Positions 33,091 through 42,334 of a stretch of DNA of 43,344 nt are shown here, piece after piece; position 1 is the first letter of the stretch, and each line of letters opens with the position of its first letter. A program made the translations under genes and the position numbers. The stretch is taken from NCBI GenBank assembly GCA_023388515.1, contig JAEWGD010000002.1, positions 1 through 43,344 on the forward strand, in the 5' to 3' direction. This stretch comes from Bacillota bacterium (GTDB lineage Bacteria; Bacillota; Clostridia; Oscillospirales; Ruminococcaceae). Under the pieces are notes generated by a model. That model searched no databases. It had not been told where the DNA came from and saw only the letters and a program-made list of their open reading frames with translations.

Positions 33091-33151
33091 AGCGTAGGTG
33101 TCGTGAGTGGCAAGGACTAAGCAACCATCTTTAGAATCAGACTAATAAAAC

Positions 33152-33223
33152 AAAGGGTTTCTGACATTGCATCTTTTGCTCGATTATTTCTATCAGGATG
33201 TTAATATCAGAAAACCCTTTTTA
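33152..33223. terminator. Bidirectional terminator at the end of the res operon
   Basis: AAAGGGTTTCTGA near 33153-33165 pairs with TCAGAAAACCCTTT near 33207-33220 (one bulge) across a loop of about 42 bases, bordered by A and T runs. It lies just past the res stop on the minus strand. Confidence 0.5.
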
Positions 33224-33286
33224 TCCGAAAGAGTATATCAATCACTATACAACCAATGGTGTAAGTCAACAGAAAATATGCAGAGA

Positions 33287-35794
33287 TTAATCCTCTCTCA
33301 CAGCATCCTCATCAAAAATACGATCAAGCTCCTCATTTGAGGTAATACCTCTAACCTTATTTCTAATTGTTGTTTTCTCCATGTCAAGTCGGTAGAAATG
33401 CTCGCGTCCATCAACACCTCTTTTTTGTCTAATAAGCTGAATTCTACCAAATTTGTCCCAGTGTTTTTCTGCAAATTTTGCCAAGCCAACCGCTTTTGGG
33501 TAATTATCTTTGCGACTTGGATCATGTGGTTCAAGAATATCAAAAATATATCCGTCTGTATCAGCTCTTACTACTACCAAATCTGGGAACATGGAAGTGG
33601 TGATGCCGTTAACTTCATATGGAATTTCAAGTGACCACTTTTTACGATCAATATTACGTAACCAGCAGATAGCCCCATTATTAAGCTCTTCATCAAGCAC
33701 TCCACTTTCCCATGTATTTAGTGTTGTTTTGAATCTACCGTCCTCATTGCAGTAAAGGTGCTGTTCAAATGTCACACTATTTTCTGGTAGATAAAAATCG
33801 ATTGAATTTGGTAACGCCCATGGTATAGAAATCGGTTGTACAGAAGCATTAGTGAGTCTTTCGTAAATATTTTTGCGTGCCTCACTTAATCTTGAGATAG
33901 CTCTCTTGTTATTCTCATATAATGCAATAAACTCTTTCTCGGCAAAAGCGTTTATTCTCTCCATTGCGTCGGTATCATTTGTAAGGACAACAATATCTTT
34001 TTTAACATCGATGTGGTCGCGGGTACTATGTCGAATCCAATACTCCTTGTGTAGACCCTCTCCGAGCAACTTTCCGGATTGCTCAAAATGACGTGAAATA
34101 TCAAACTCAGAGACAGTCATAGTTTGTGTTGCCTCATCAAAAGTGAAGGCATTATCTCCATATTCAAATATCAGGGTTCCAAGACCAAATCCAGTGATTG
34201 AAGCACTTAGGATATCAAATTTTCCACTTTCCTTTATCCGCTTAATTTCCTCATCCATTTTAGTCAAAACGGCATTTTTGATAGTTTTCTGAGCTTCCAA
34301 GTCAATACCATCCATAGTCAATGCACGAGAAATCTGAATTAACAATTTAAGTGGCGTCTGCTTGCGAGCTGAATCTATTCGATAGGTGATAAGGTTATCC
34401 ATCGCATCAAAAACATCAGAATATTCTAGGTTCCTCCCAAGTGTAATAAGCTCTTTATTGGTTCCTGTCTCTGTCGGCATAACCGCTTCACTGTCACGTA
34501 GAGCATTAACAACATTCGTTACAGTTTCTTCATCAAAATATGGAAGGAAAAGGCTTACGCTATTAAGTTCAGCATCTGAAGAAACTCGTCTTGCTAAAGG
34601 TGTTCTTATCATACGTCCAAGCAACTGAGCGATATAAGTATAATCTTGTGCACTGCGAAATGACATCATTGTTTCTGCACGAGGGCAATCCCAACCTGTT
34701 GATAGATTCATTTTGAAGAACACGACTAATACATTTTCTTCCTCCTGAATTCGAGAGGCTTCAATGTACTGAATTTCAACGTCATGAACTTTAAGAGTTC
34801 CGTGGTCATTGAAAGTATGTACTGCTTCCCCAGGCTGTAAATTGCGACCAAGTGTTTCTTCTAGCAAGTCGATACAAGCTCCCAAATCAGTTTGAGTTGC
34901 CAGCCGATCATTTCCGTCTTCAACCTGAACAACAAGTATTGGGTTTATCATTTTCTCACCTTCACGGTCACAGTAAGTCTTCCAGTGAGCACATTTTTTT
35001 CGCCAGTTATCAACTGCTCCTTTAAACATAGTCATATCAGCGCTTAATTGAATATCGGGGTAATGAATAATGATTCTATCCTTTAGAAGTCCCGACTCGC
35101 GTACTTGCTCAGGTGGAACGATGACTTTTTGGACTGTTGAAGTCGTTCCAGCAATTAAGGTTTCAAACCTTTGAGGAGTTGCAGTCACACCTATTACCAG
35201 AGGCATGACACAAAGACCGTCATCCTCACTACCTTTTATGAATTTTTGCATGATAGATTGCGCTTTATTTTCTGCTTGCACAGACGTATAAGTTCCTCTA
35301 TGTGCTTCATCTATCACAACATAGAATTTCTTTGGAATGCGTTTAGCGGTATTTGTAAGAGTTTCCCATATGGAAAACTGTCGTTTATCAGATGTTGCAG
35401 TCAGTAGCTTATCAGAACCAAGTTTTTGTGTATTTAGAAAATATACATAGCCACCTTCAAAATACTCAGCACTAAAGTCTGAATCTATAGTGACTAAATC
35501 CCTGACGGGGATTTTATCCGATTTGCTTTCAATTTTTAATCGTGTTTGTTCATTGAGTTCTGGTGAATCGGAAAGCCACACAATCACAGAATCTGGATCA
35601 CCTATCTTATCTTCATTTCCGTATAATAAATCTTCAAAGAGTGTTGTCATAATAATCGTTTTTCCAGAGCCTGTAGGAGCGGAAAAGGATATAATCTGTG
35701 GGTCACGCTCACCCCACATTAAGTGTGCTTTATTTATTTTATCGTGTAGCTCAGCAAGTGCCGTTTCCTGAAAAGGAAATAATATGTCTCTCAT
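33287..35794 (-). CDS. res: Type III restriction endonuclease subunit (Res)
   Basis: An 835-residue superfamily 2 helicase-nuclease. Walker A is SAPTGSGKTIIM (about residue 38), the DEAH box is VIDEAHRGTYT (about 161), and later motifs are FKMNLSTGWDCPRAETMMSF (about 362) and IAQLLGRMIRTPLAR. The C-terminal nuclease region has FPDLVVVRADTDGYIFDILE followed by PHDPS (about 735-760). The usual Lys of the (D/E)XK pair is not at its normal place; the pattern ILEPHD stands there. The ATG follows the mod stop with no gap (TAAATG), and the ribosome site lies inside mod. Length suits a type III Res; it acts with Mod. Confidence 0.88.
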   Translation of the reverse strand: MRDILFPFQETALAELHDKINKAHLMWGERDPQIISFSAPTGSGKTIIMTTLFEDLLYGNEDKIGDPDSVIVWLSDSPELNEQTRLKIESKSDKIPVRDLVTIDSDFSAEYFEGGYVYFLNTQKLGSDKLLTATSDKRQFSIWETLTNTAKRIPKKFYVVIDEAHRGTYTSVQAENKAQSIMQKFIKGSEDDGLCVMPLVIGVTATPQRFETLIAGTTSTVQKVIVPPEQVRESGLLKDRIIIHYPDIQLSADMTMFKGAVDNWRKKCAHWKTYCDREGEKMINPILVVQVEDGNDRLATQTDLGACIDLLEETLGRNLQPGEAVHTFNDHGTLKVHDVEIQYIEASRIQEEENVLVVFFKMNLSTGWDCPRAETMMSFRSAQDYTYIAQLLGRMIRTPLARRVSSDAELNSVSLFLPYFDEETVTNVVNALRDSEAVMPTETGTNKELITLGRNLEYSDVFDAMDNLITYRIDSARKQTPLKLLIQISRALTMDGIDLEAQKTIKNAVLTKMDEEIKRIKESGKFDILSASITGFGLGTLIFEYGDNAFTFDEATQTMTVSEFDISRHFEQSGKLLGEGLHKEYWIRHSTRDHIDVKKDIVVLTNDTDAMERINAFAEKEFIALYENNKRAISRLSEARKNIYERLTNASVQPISIPWALPNSIDFYLPENSVTFEQHLYCNEDGRFKTTLNTWESGVLDEELNNGAICWLRNIDRKKWSLEIPYEVNGITTSMFPDLVVVRADTDGYIFDILEPHDPSRKDNYPKAVGLAKFAEKHWDKFGRIQLIRQKRGVDGREHFYRLDMEKTTIRNKVRGITSNEELDRIFDEDAVRED

Positions 35795-38236
35795 TTATGA
35801 ATCCCTCCTACTTCCTAACACAAAATTATCGATGTAATCACGATACAGTTGGTACGTGTTATTGATATTTACTCCTGCTGCCATTTCACGAAAAGCTGCC
35901 TCAGAGTTAGTAACGAAGTACACTACATTGATGCTATTCTCTTCAGAGAGTTTTTGGGTAAACTCAGCAAATTTTGTTTCGTCAACCAAAATAGCAAAAC
36001 CATTCTGAGGCAAAATTAACATGTCTGGAACTTCATTGTTATCTATTTCAGGTCTTTTTCCAACTGCACCAGATTTAAACCATAATAGTGGCAATATTTC
36101 GCTAAACTGTTGTCCTAATGAAACACTATTTTTATCCAGGAAATCTAATTTGAAATATTCTGCATTGGCAGGAAAGCCTTCGCTCATTGGACGCTTGTAT
36201 TGTTCAGTGGTAGTAATTGTTCCAAGTAAATCAACTACTTTAGCTTTTATTGAGTTGAAAATTCGATTCTCTTTTACAACAATATAGAAATCAGTGATAT
36301 GCTCCTGGTCTTCTAGACCCTCAAGCCATTCGTCAACTGCTTCTGGATCAAAGAGAATTGAAGCGACGTATTTTTCAGATACTATGAGACGACTGTCAGC
36401 TTTAACAAGGGATTGTGGCAATTTATTCTTACCGATAAGAGCTACAATCTGTTTTTTTGCTGCAAGTCCAAGCTGTGTAGGATCTTCTACAAAACCCAAA
36501 TGATAAAAGGAGCGGTTTACCTCTTTAGTTGTAGTTTGAGTCGTGAAGTATTCACCTGTTAGAGGCGAACCATCATCACGGTGGCCGAGAATACTATATT
36601 CTGTACGAGGCCAGGTAACAGAGCGGCAGATACCACGATTTTCCCACTCAGGATCACCCGGCTGATAACCAGCGGCTTTCAACTCGCTTGACTCAGCGTC
36701 CGATACTTCATTATTTGTCACAAGTATACAGCGGCGGTTTCCGTTGTCTTCTGAGTTAAGTAAGTTTACAGCATTTAACGTGGTTCCACTACCAGCAAAG
36801 AAATCTACTATAAGGGCATCTTTATTATTGCGCACTATTGAAGCAATAGCATCCTTAGTAGAGTATAGGGATTTAGGGAAAGAAAAGGCTCGTGACTGTC
36901 CGATTATACTGGAAACCATGTCTGAACCATATGCGCCAGCATCATGCAAACTTCTGTGCCAAACCGTCATAATCTGTTTAGATTGTGATTTTACAAACTC
37001 TACATCCACAACATTTCTTCGCTCATCACGACCAGTAATGATAATTTCACCATTCTCAATTTGTTGTTGAAATTTCTGACTGAGGTAGGAGACACCCCAT
37101 GTTTTTCGTTTCATATCATATCGACCGAGTGCCGCATATCCTTTTTCTATAAGGCTGTTAAGTGTAGAATTGCTAAGCATCCATCGACCTTCTGTTAAAT
37201 CACTTCTTATCGGCCAGACTACATCATAGCCATCTATTTTTGCATCCAAGTCTGGCTTTTCAGGATATGGTAGTGGTTCAAGAGCTTTAATTAATTTGTT
37301 TTTTTCTGCATCTATCAAAATTGGATAGAACTGATTTTTACTATCTTCGCGACGTGAATCCGCTCCAGAACGCAGTAATCCTTTCCAACGTGGTTTAATA
37401 GAAGAAGTTTTTATTTCCCCTAGCAAAGGGTCAGGACCACCAACTACATAAGCATTAGGCATAAAACAAAAAATAGCGTATTCTTCAACTCTTGAAAATC
37501 TACCTTGTGTCCCTCCCTTTGGATTGATCACGATTGTAACCATTTGAATATATGCTTCGGGGAAAAGCTCTTCAAGTAAGGTACGAAGGTGGTGAACTTC
37601 ATGCTCATCAATGGTAACAATTAACACACCAGTATCGGGGTTCAATATTCTTTTTGCAATTTTTAACCTTTTTTGCATCATTGAAAGCCACTTGCTGTGA
37701 CGCCAATTATCACTAGAATCAACATAATCATTATTGTATTTCCAATCCCGAGCACCTGTGTTATAAGGAGGGTCAATATAAATACAATCAACCTTCTTAG
37801 GATAGAGGTATTCTAATAGCTGTAGGGCATGAAAATTGTCTGCTTCAATAATTGCATGCCACAAGTCACTATCAGGCGCATTTTCTACAGAATCAATAGG
37901 TTGAAGAGTAGGGAAAATCGGCTCTCCAAATTGAGCAACTGAAACTAGCTCTGTGATTGGTATGTTTTCGGGATCACTAGTTGCTTTATTAAGGCAAAGG
38001 GCAGTATCTCCATCTAGTTTCAACACAGTATATACATCATTAATGTGACCTGTTTTTTGTGCAACAGTAGAGCCACGTTTGATAGAGACCTCATAAAGTG
38101 GAGTGCATTCAGGTATATGTTCCTCAAATACAAGTCCAAATTTCTTATTTTTTGAAATTCGAGCAAATTCCTGTTCCAAGCGGTTACGCAAAGAAGTATC
38201 AGGAATCTGTCGAAGCAGATCATTAATTGCAGCCAT
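35795..38236 (-). CDS. mod: Type III DNA methyltransferase subunit (Mod)
   Basis: An 813-residue N6-adenine methyltransferase of the beta class. The catalytic motif IV CIYIDPPYNTGARDWKYNN (about residue 154) comes before SAM motif I LIVDFFAGSGTTLNAV (about 479), the order that defines this class and type III Mod proteins. The stretch between them carries the target recognition region (for example GRDERRNVVDVEFVKSQSKQ). It methylates one strand of an asymmetric site and gives Res its specificity. TAGGAGGAATTAATA precedes the ATG. It starts 18 bases after the DUF2326 gene stop, so it is in the same operon as the ABC-3C genes. Confidence 0.92.
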   Translation of the reverse strand: MAAINDLLRQIPDTSLRNRLEQEFARISKNKKFGLVFEEHIPECTPLYEVSIKRGSTVAQKTGHINDVYTVLKLDGDTALCLNKATSDPENIPITELVSVAQFGEPIFPTLQPIDSVENAPDSDLWHAIIEADNFHALQLLEYLYPKKVDCIYIDPPYNTGARDWKYNNDYVDSSDNWRHSKWLSMMQKRLKIAKRILNPDTGVLIVTIDEHEVHHLRTLLEELFPEAYIQMVTIVINPKGGTQGRFSRVEEYAIFCFMPNAYVVGGPDPLLGEIKTSSIKPRWKGLLRSGADSRREDSKNQFYPILIDAEKNKLIKALEPLPYPEKPDLDAKIDGYDVVWPIRSDLTEGRWMLSNSTLNSLIEKGYAALGRYDMKRKTWGVSYLSQKFQQQIENGEIIITGRDERRNVVDVEFVKSQSKQIMTVWHRSLHDAGAYGSDMVSSIIGQSRAFSFPKSLYSTKDAIASIVRNNKDALIVDFFAGSGTTLNAVNLLNSEDNGNRRCILVTNNEVSDAESSELKAAGYQPGDPEWENRGICRSVTWPRTEYSILGHRDDGSPLTGEYFTTQTTTKEVNRSFYHLGFVEDPTQLGLAAKKQIVALIGKNKLPQSLVKADSRLIVSEKYVASILFDPEAVDEWLEGLEDQEHITDFYIVVKENRIFNSIKAKVVDLLGTITTTEQYKRPMSEGFPANAEYFKLDFLDKNSVSLGQQFSEILPLLWFKSGAVGKRPEIDNNEVPDMLILPQNGFAILVDETKFAEFTQKLSEENSINVVYFVTNSEAAFREMAAGVNINNTYQLYRDYIDNFVLGSRRDS

Positions 38237-38254
38237 TATTAATTCCTCCTATAT

Positions 38255-39892
38255 TTAATCGTTCAATCCGTATTTACTCCATGAACGTCCAAAAAGTTCA
38301 TTTCCATTGGATAAACGTAGTATGGCAGTTTCTTCTAAAATTCTATGTGCATTCTCAGTTGTAGAATCAGCTTTATCAAAAGCAATAAATACTTGACGTT
38401 TAGTAGACTGATAACGTTCTAATATATGTTCCAAGTGAACATCCTCAATACGTTTAAGAATATTTGAGTCGTGGATGATAGCAGGAACTGGGCATAGCTC
38501 GAGAATGCTCAAATCATAAACAACGAGACTTTTGAAGGCAGTACCTTCACTAGTGTTGCCGGGAGTTTCGAAAAAAATATCCTTTTGATTAGAGATATGT
38601 AGAATAGGAGCAGTTTCTTGATTCTCAGTCACTACTCTATTAATTAATCCCATTTGAGAATTAATACCATCTTGAATCTCATCTATTTTGACAGATTGTT
38701 GCAATAGTAGTTTATGCAATTTTTTTTCTGCTTCAGCTCGAGCATCTTGTAATTCTTTTTGATGAACCAATTCTGATGTTTCTTCTTCGAGTCTATCAAT
38801 ACTTTTAGATACATTAATACACTGGGAAAGAACTCTCTCAGATATTTCCTTTGCAACGCCAGACTCTTCAATTTTCTTATTTAGCCGATTTATTTCCTTG
38901 TCGTACTCTTCGATAAGTGGTTGCAATCGGTTTATTTCCTGTTCCATTTCTTCGCTTAAAATTTCTCTAATTCTAATATGAAAATATTCTATTTCGGTAA
39001 ATGCTTTTATATTAGCATCGGGAAAGAAGTTAACTAAAGAATTAAATTCACTTTCACTATTGGCCTTGCTTTCAGGCATATTGCTCAAAATAGCATTGAG
39101 TTCTGATTGCAGTCGATTGCGTTTACGAATAAAACTATTCAAATCTTTTTGAACTGCAGAAATCCTTTCAAATGTTTGTGTGTCAAAACCAAACATTTCC
39201 AACTGGGCTTCCTCACTATTTTTCATCAGCTTTTGCAGTCTCTTTTTGAGTGACTCTATTGTTTTTTGATTACTTGCGATTTTATCAATGTCTACCTTCT
39301 GACGTTGCCTATTTATTAGTTGTGAAGCTTTAATCCCAAGTTCTTCTTCCATACTTTTGATAGATATAAGAATTTCATATTGCCCGAAAAGTTTTAATAA
39401 GAAATCTACAGCCTTTTCATCTTGTTCGCGGGGCTTCACTAACAATGGATATTTTTCAAAAGTATTTTCGCGCCCATAAATACGAAAAAATCGCTCCGTA
39501 ATATCTGAAAATGAAAGGGCTAAAAGGCCGATTCTATATTCTTGAAACAAAAATCTTCGGTAATCATCAAGGGACAATTTTGCTATAAAATGATGTTTAT
39601 TATCAGATTGATAAACATTTTTAGGGTCATCAGTGTTTCTATAAAAATAGTATGGTTGACCATCAAACTCAAATTTGAAGTAGATTGTATGTGAGCCTAT
39701 TTCTTTTTTGATATCTCCGGTCAGAGAACAATAACTTTCACCGCCAAATACATAATCTATAATCCATAGAAATGTTGATTTTCCAATTGCGTTGCTTCCA
39801 CCTGTACTTCCTAAAACTGTATTTAGACCTGAATTAAAATAAATGACTTGGTGGTCTGAAGCAAATTTATCGCACTTAATCTCTTTTAACAT
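38255..39892 (-). CDS. ABC-3C system SMC-like ATPase (DUF2326 domain)
   Basis: A 545-residue SMC/RecN-like ABC ATPase. The N-terminal ATP-binding half has Walker A LGSTGGSNAIGKSTFLW (about residue 30-45), a long coiled-coil middle runs from about 165 to 410, and the C-terminal part (DLSILELCPVPAIIHDSNIL, VFIAFDKADST) is the DUF2326 domain that completes the ATPase. In ABC three-component (ABC-3C) conflict systems such an ATPase is the sensor or motor. I use the ATG at 39892, preceded by GGGAGGC; it overlaps the middle-component gene by 17 bases. Tight coupling to its partners supports the assignment. Confidence 0.85.
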   Translation of the reverse strand: MLKEIKCDKFASDHQVIYFNSGLNTVLGSTGGSNAIGKSTFLWIIDYVFGGESYCSLTGDIKKEIGSHTIYFKFEFDGQPYYFYRNTDDPKNVYQSDNKHHFIAKLSLDDYRRFLFQEYRIGLLALSFSDITERFFRIYGRENTFEKYPLLVKPREQDEKAVDFLLKLFGQYEILISIKSMEEELGIKASQLINRQRQKVDIDKIASNQKTIESLKKRLQKLMKNSEEAQLEMFGFDTQTFERISAVQKDLNSFIRKRNRLQSELNAILSNMPESKANSESEFNSLVNFFPDANIKAFTEIEYFHIRIREILSEEMEQEINRLQPLIEEYDKEINRLNKKIEESGVAKEISERVLSQCINVSKSIDRLEEETSELVHQKELQDARAEAEKKLHKLLLQQSVKIDEIQDGINSQMGLINRVVTENQETAPILHISNQKDIFFETPGNTSEGTAFKSLVVYDLSILELCPVPAIIHDSNILKRIEDVHLEHILERYQSTKRQVFIAFDKADSTTENAHRILEETAILRLSNGNELFGRSWSKYGLND

Positions 39893-40109
39893 AGTGAAGT
39901 AGCCTCCCTTCTTCATCTAATTCAATTTCTCCTAATGCAAATAAGCAATCTAATGCACTTAGAAAATCTGCCATGTCATATTTTCTAGACTTAGTTTTTT
40001 CGAATAACTCCTTAGGGGACATATCTTGCTGTGTCAACTTCCCAAGAATATCAGGGAAAAGAGCAATAACGCTTTTTGCATAGGGAGTTACTTTATTTGG
40101 TAATCTCAT
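39876..40109 (-). CDS. ABC-3C middle component
   Basis: A 77-residue protein (MRLPNKVTPYAKSVIALFPD, then LFEKTKSRKYDMADFLSALD, then CLFALGEIELDEEGRLLHYV). A short winged helix-like fold of this sort between the large CTD protein and the DUF2326 ATPase is the middle component of ABC-3C systems, thought to bridge the two. The ATG at 40109 overlaps the upstream gene's 3' end by 17 bases; a longer reading to 40289 lies wholly inside that gene. Its stop overlaps the ATPase gene. Confidence 0.8.
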   Translation of the reverse strand: MRLPNKVTPYAKSVIALFPDILGKLTQQDMSPKELFEKTKSRKYDMADFLSALDCLFALGEIELDEEGRLLHYVKRD

Positions 40110-41331
40110 CGAACACCTCACACCTTTGAACGAAGTAGGAGATAATAATCTCACACGCTTCTCTATATTTGCGACCGGTCTTTTCGAATAACGTCTCAAC
40201 AAGTAGATTGTAAATAGCACTTTGGGATAGTTGCGATTCACTTGCATCTTCATACATTCTTTTGACGCTTTTTGCAAACTTATCGACATTTAGCTTGTTT
40301 TCTCCAGCTAACCGATCCAGTGCATCATTAACTCCTTGATACAATCGCCGAACATCAAAAAGAACCCTTTCTTTTAAACGTTTATCAAAGATTTTATTCT
40401 CAACTTTCACAGGATCAATTTTCAGTTGTGTACCATCTGTAACGTCCATCAAATTGACTTCTCGAAGTACTTGCTCAATTTGTTTCTCTATTGTATATCG
40501 TGAGGTAGCATCTCTTGCTACCATAAGATTTTCCAAATCACGTTTGTCCGAAAGTAAAGCCGATTTCTCTTCTTCGGAGGCACTTTGTATTTCACGCTCA
40601 CATTCAACACAGAGAACCACTTCATCAGTTTTTGAGAGGCGAACGACCTTAGCGTAATTAATGTCGTTGCCTTCTTTTTTTATACCCAAAACTCGTCCGC
40701 ACTTTTGGCATTTTCCACCTGTTTCAGCAAGCAACACGAGGGAGTGAGTATCGATTGATATTTCGTAAGCAATCTCAGGAGTCAAATTACTATATGCATC
40801 AATAAGGCTGATATCTAGTCTTTTATCTTCAAAGGATTGTATGTACTCATTTGTTATCTCACGAACATTGCTTTCACAATTTCGGTTTTCGACGTTAAGC
40901 ACTGTATAAAGTAGGATGCCTGCAAGAAAGTCCTCTAATACAAAGGCATTACGCTTTAGGATATCTTCCTTTGTCATGCTGTTTAATATTTCAACAACTG
41001 TATCAGATTCGATGGTATCGTCAGATGAAATAATGTCTTTCAAAGCTAAAACGATTAGGTTTCTCTTATTGCTATCCAACATCATGAGAATATTTTGCTT
41101 AAAATAATCTGAAATAGCACGTGGATTTGCGTTGGGAGCAGCATCAGTAACTGTTAGTGATAAATTTTTCTTGCCTAGTATTAAATCTGAAACGGCACCA
41201 TCATCACCACTAATGTCATATGTAGGCGCAATAGAAAGCAGCATGGCACCACACAATTTTTTTTGTGTAACTCGCTTAGCCATGCAATTCTTTAATACTG
41301 TAGCAAAAGTTCCAAAGCATAACCTTTTCAT
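40093..41331 (-). CDS. ABC-3C C-terminal-domain protein with Cys4 finger
   Basis: A 412-residue protein. The N-terminus (MKRLCFGTFATVLKNCMAKR, GDDGAVSDLILGKKNLS) is followed by helical segments, then a Cys4 zinc site CQKCG ... CVECE (about residues 208-243). The C-terminal domain (NLLVETLFEKTGRKYREACE, IIISYFVQRCEVFDEITK) is the part that couples to the ATPase in ABC-3C systems. The Cys4 site has the spacing and LC..C pattern of an HNH finger, but I see none of the catalytic histidines, so an active nuclease is not evident. The effector activity is therefore unknown. AAGGAGGCG sets the ATG at 41331. It is the first structural gene of the operon after the XRE gene. Confidence 0.75.
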   Translation of the reverse strand: MKRLCFGTFATVLKNCMAKRVTQKKLCGAMLLSIAPTYDISGDDGAVSDLILGKKNLSLTVTDAAPNANPRAISDYFKQNILMMLDSNKRNLIVLALKDIISSDDTIESDTVVEILNSMTKEDILKRNAFVLEDFLAGILLYTVLNVENRNCESNVREITNEYIQSFEDKRLDISLIDAYSNLTPEIAYEISIDTHSLVLLAETGGKCQKCGRVLGIKKEGNDINYAKVVRLSKTDEVVLCVECEREIQSASEEEKSALLSDKRDLENLMVARDATSRYTIEKQIEQVLREVNLMDVTDGTQLKIDPVKVENKIFDKRLKERVLFDVRRLYQGVNDALDRLAGENKLNVDKFAKSVKRMYEDASESQLSQSAIYNLLVETLFEKTGRKYREACEIIISYFVQRCEVFDEITK

Positions 41332-41354
41332 ACATTGCGCCTCCTTCAATAGCC

Positions 41355-41570
41355 TTATTTTTTCGACGTATCATCAATATAGTCGACGATATCACCTACG
41401 TTGACATCAAGTGCTTTGCATATTCTTCCTAACACATCCATACTCACCGGTAAATCTTTGCCCATTTTCGCTAATGTAGTCGACGTTAAGTTTGTTTTTG
41501 CCATTAAATCTTTTTTTAGCATTTTTTTATCAATTAAGAGTTTCCATAGTTTGTTATAACTAAAAGCCAT
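41355..41570 (-). CDS. XRE/Cro-type regulator at the head of the ABC-3C/type III R-M operon
   Basis: A 71-residue helix-turn-helix protein (YNKLWKLLIDKKMLKKDLMA, then NLTSTTLAKMGKDLPVSMDV, then ICKALDVNVGDIVDYID). It matches small Firmicute Cro/C1 regulators. It lies 23 bases before the CTD protein gene and after the operon promoter, so it probably represses its own operon, as control proteins of restriction systems do. TGGAGGCGATTTAAA precedes the ATG. Confidence 0.9.
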   Translation of the reverse strand: MAFSYNKLWKLLIDKKMLKKDLMAKTNLTSTTLAKMGKDLPVSMDVLGRICKALDVNVGDIVDYIDDTSKK

Positions 41571-41621
41571 TTTAAATCGCCTCCAAGCACAATTAGGTGA
41601 TAACTAAGACGTATCTTTACT

Positions 41622-41650
41622 ATTATATCGATTTAATAAGCGAATTACAA
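41622..41650 (-). promoter_or_regulatory. Promoter of the ABC-3C/type III R-M operon
   Basis: On the minus strand TTGTAA and TATAAT are separated by 17 bp. TGATTGTAA occurs here over the -35 and again about 30 bases upstream, a pair of direct repeats that could be operator sites for the XRE protein. Confidence 0.7.
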
Positions 41651-41914
41651 TCATTTTTCCGAAAACACTTACTATAACTTTACAATCACTTAGTTTTCAC
41701 TTTTTAAAGGCCTGAGAAATATTTTACGGAGTCTCAGCCGAGTGTCAGAGGAGTTTCAGCTGAGGATTTTAGGGTCTCTAGATATTAAAATTTGAATAGA
41801 TGGTAAGACAAACTTATTTCTAGGGAAGAAATTTGCAATCAAAAAAGCCTGATAACTTACCAACTATGGAAAAATCATATGCTTGATCTTCAAAAAAGCA
41901 TATTGATGAGAAGA
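41651..41914. other. Intergenic stretch between divergent units
   Basis: No gene seen. GAGTCTCAGCCGAG and GAGTTTCAGCTGAG (near 41730 and 41748) form a short imperfect direct repeat, and CTCAGC pairs with GCTGAG across them. The rest is AT-rich with no clear promoter for the small gene that follows. Confidence 0.4.
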
Positions 41915-41929
41915 AAGGAGGTAGCTCAG

Positions 41930-42073
41930 ATGGCCAAACGTAATTCGAAGCAAACATCAAAAAGTGTTGCATCAAAAGCAAGCAAAATCCTTAGTGATGG
42001 ACGCTACAGTAAGAAATCCAAGTCAGTTGCTGGCAGTGCTTTAAGTCAAACTAGACCAAGCAAGAAAAAGTAA
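41930..42073 (+). CDS. Small Lys/Ser-rich conserved protein
   Basis: A 47-residue, highly basic protein (MAKRNSKQTSKSVASKASKI, LSDGRYSKKSKSVAGSALSQ). The ASK.L.DGR.SK..KS.A.SALSQ pattern is recurrent in small bacterial proteins of mobile and defence regions, with no known role. AAAGGAGG at 41915-41922 clearly selects this ATG. It is divergent from the defence operon, so the two could share regulation. Confidence 0.7.
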   Translation: MAKRNSKQTSKSVASKASKILSDGRYSKKSKSVAGSALSQTRPSKKK

Positions 42074-42193
42074 TTTTCAGAACAAATTATAGGTAGAGAC
42101 AGATTTGAATAATCAGCCTACCTATCCTCCCTAAGGGAGAAATCTATCCAGAGCGGTTATCGCTCAACAAAATCAATCTCAAAGTCCTAGTGC

Positions 42194-42288
42194 GCATACG
42201 GACGGCGGGATGCATAAGAGTTCAGAACACAGTGATAAAGACTGTGTTTGGAATGAAGATGCACCCACCGTTATTTCGTGTGCCCTTT
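42194..42288 (+). ncRNA. Nested structured RNA or attenuator upstream of the sigma-like gene
   Basis: Three nested stems: GCATACG (42194-42200) with CGTGTGC (42277-42283, one G.U); ACGG.GGG.TGCAT (42203-42214) with ATGCACCCACCGT (42259-42271); and a perfect 8-bp AACACAGT (42226-42233) with ACTGTGTT (42241-42248). CCTTTTT follows. It may be a small RNA ending in its own terminator or a leader that controls the downstream genes. Confidence 0.5.
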
Positions 42289-42300
42289 TTAGGACAAGCG

Positions 42301-42334
42301 GAGTCTGTGGTCATCTTCACCGCAGGCTCTTTTT
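42301..42334 (+). terminator. Second intrinsic terminator or attenuator
   Basis: GAGTCTGTGGT (42301-42311) pairs with ACCGCAGGCTC (42319-42329) through two wobbles, then five Ts. CCGCC and GGCGG form another hairpin just before the next ribosome site. Confidence 0.65.

Noticed and set aside
40109..40289. N-terminal extension of the ABC-3C middle component
   Set aside because: The extension is wholly inside the CTD gene in another frame and shows only shadow sequence; the 77-residue form fits the family size.
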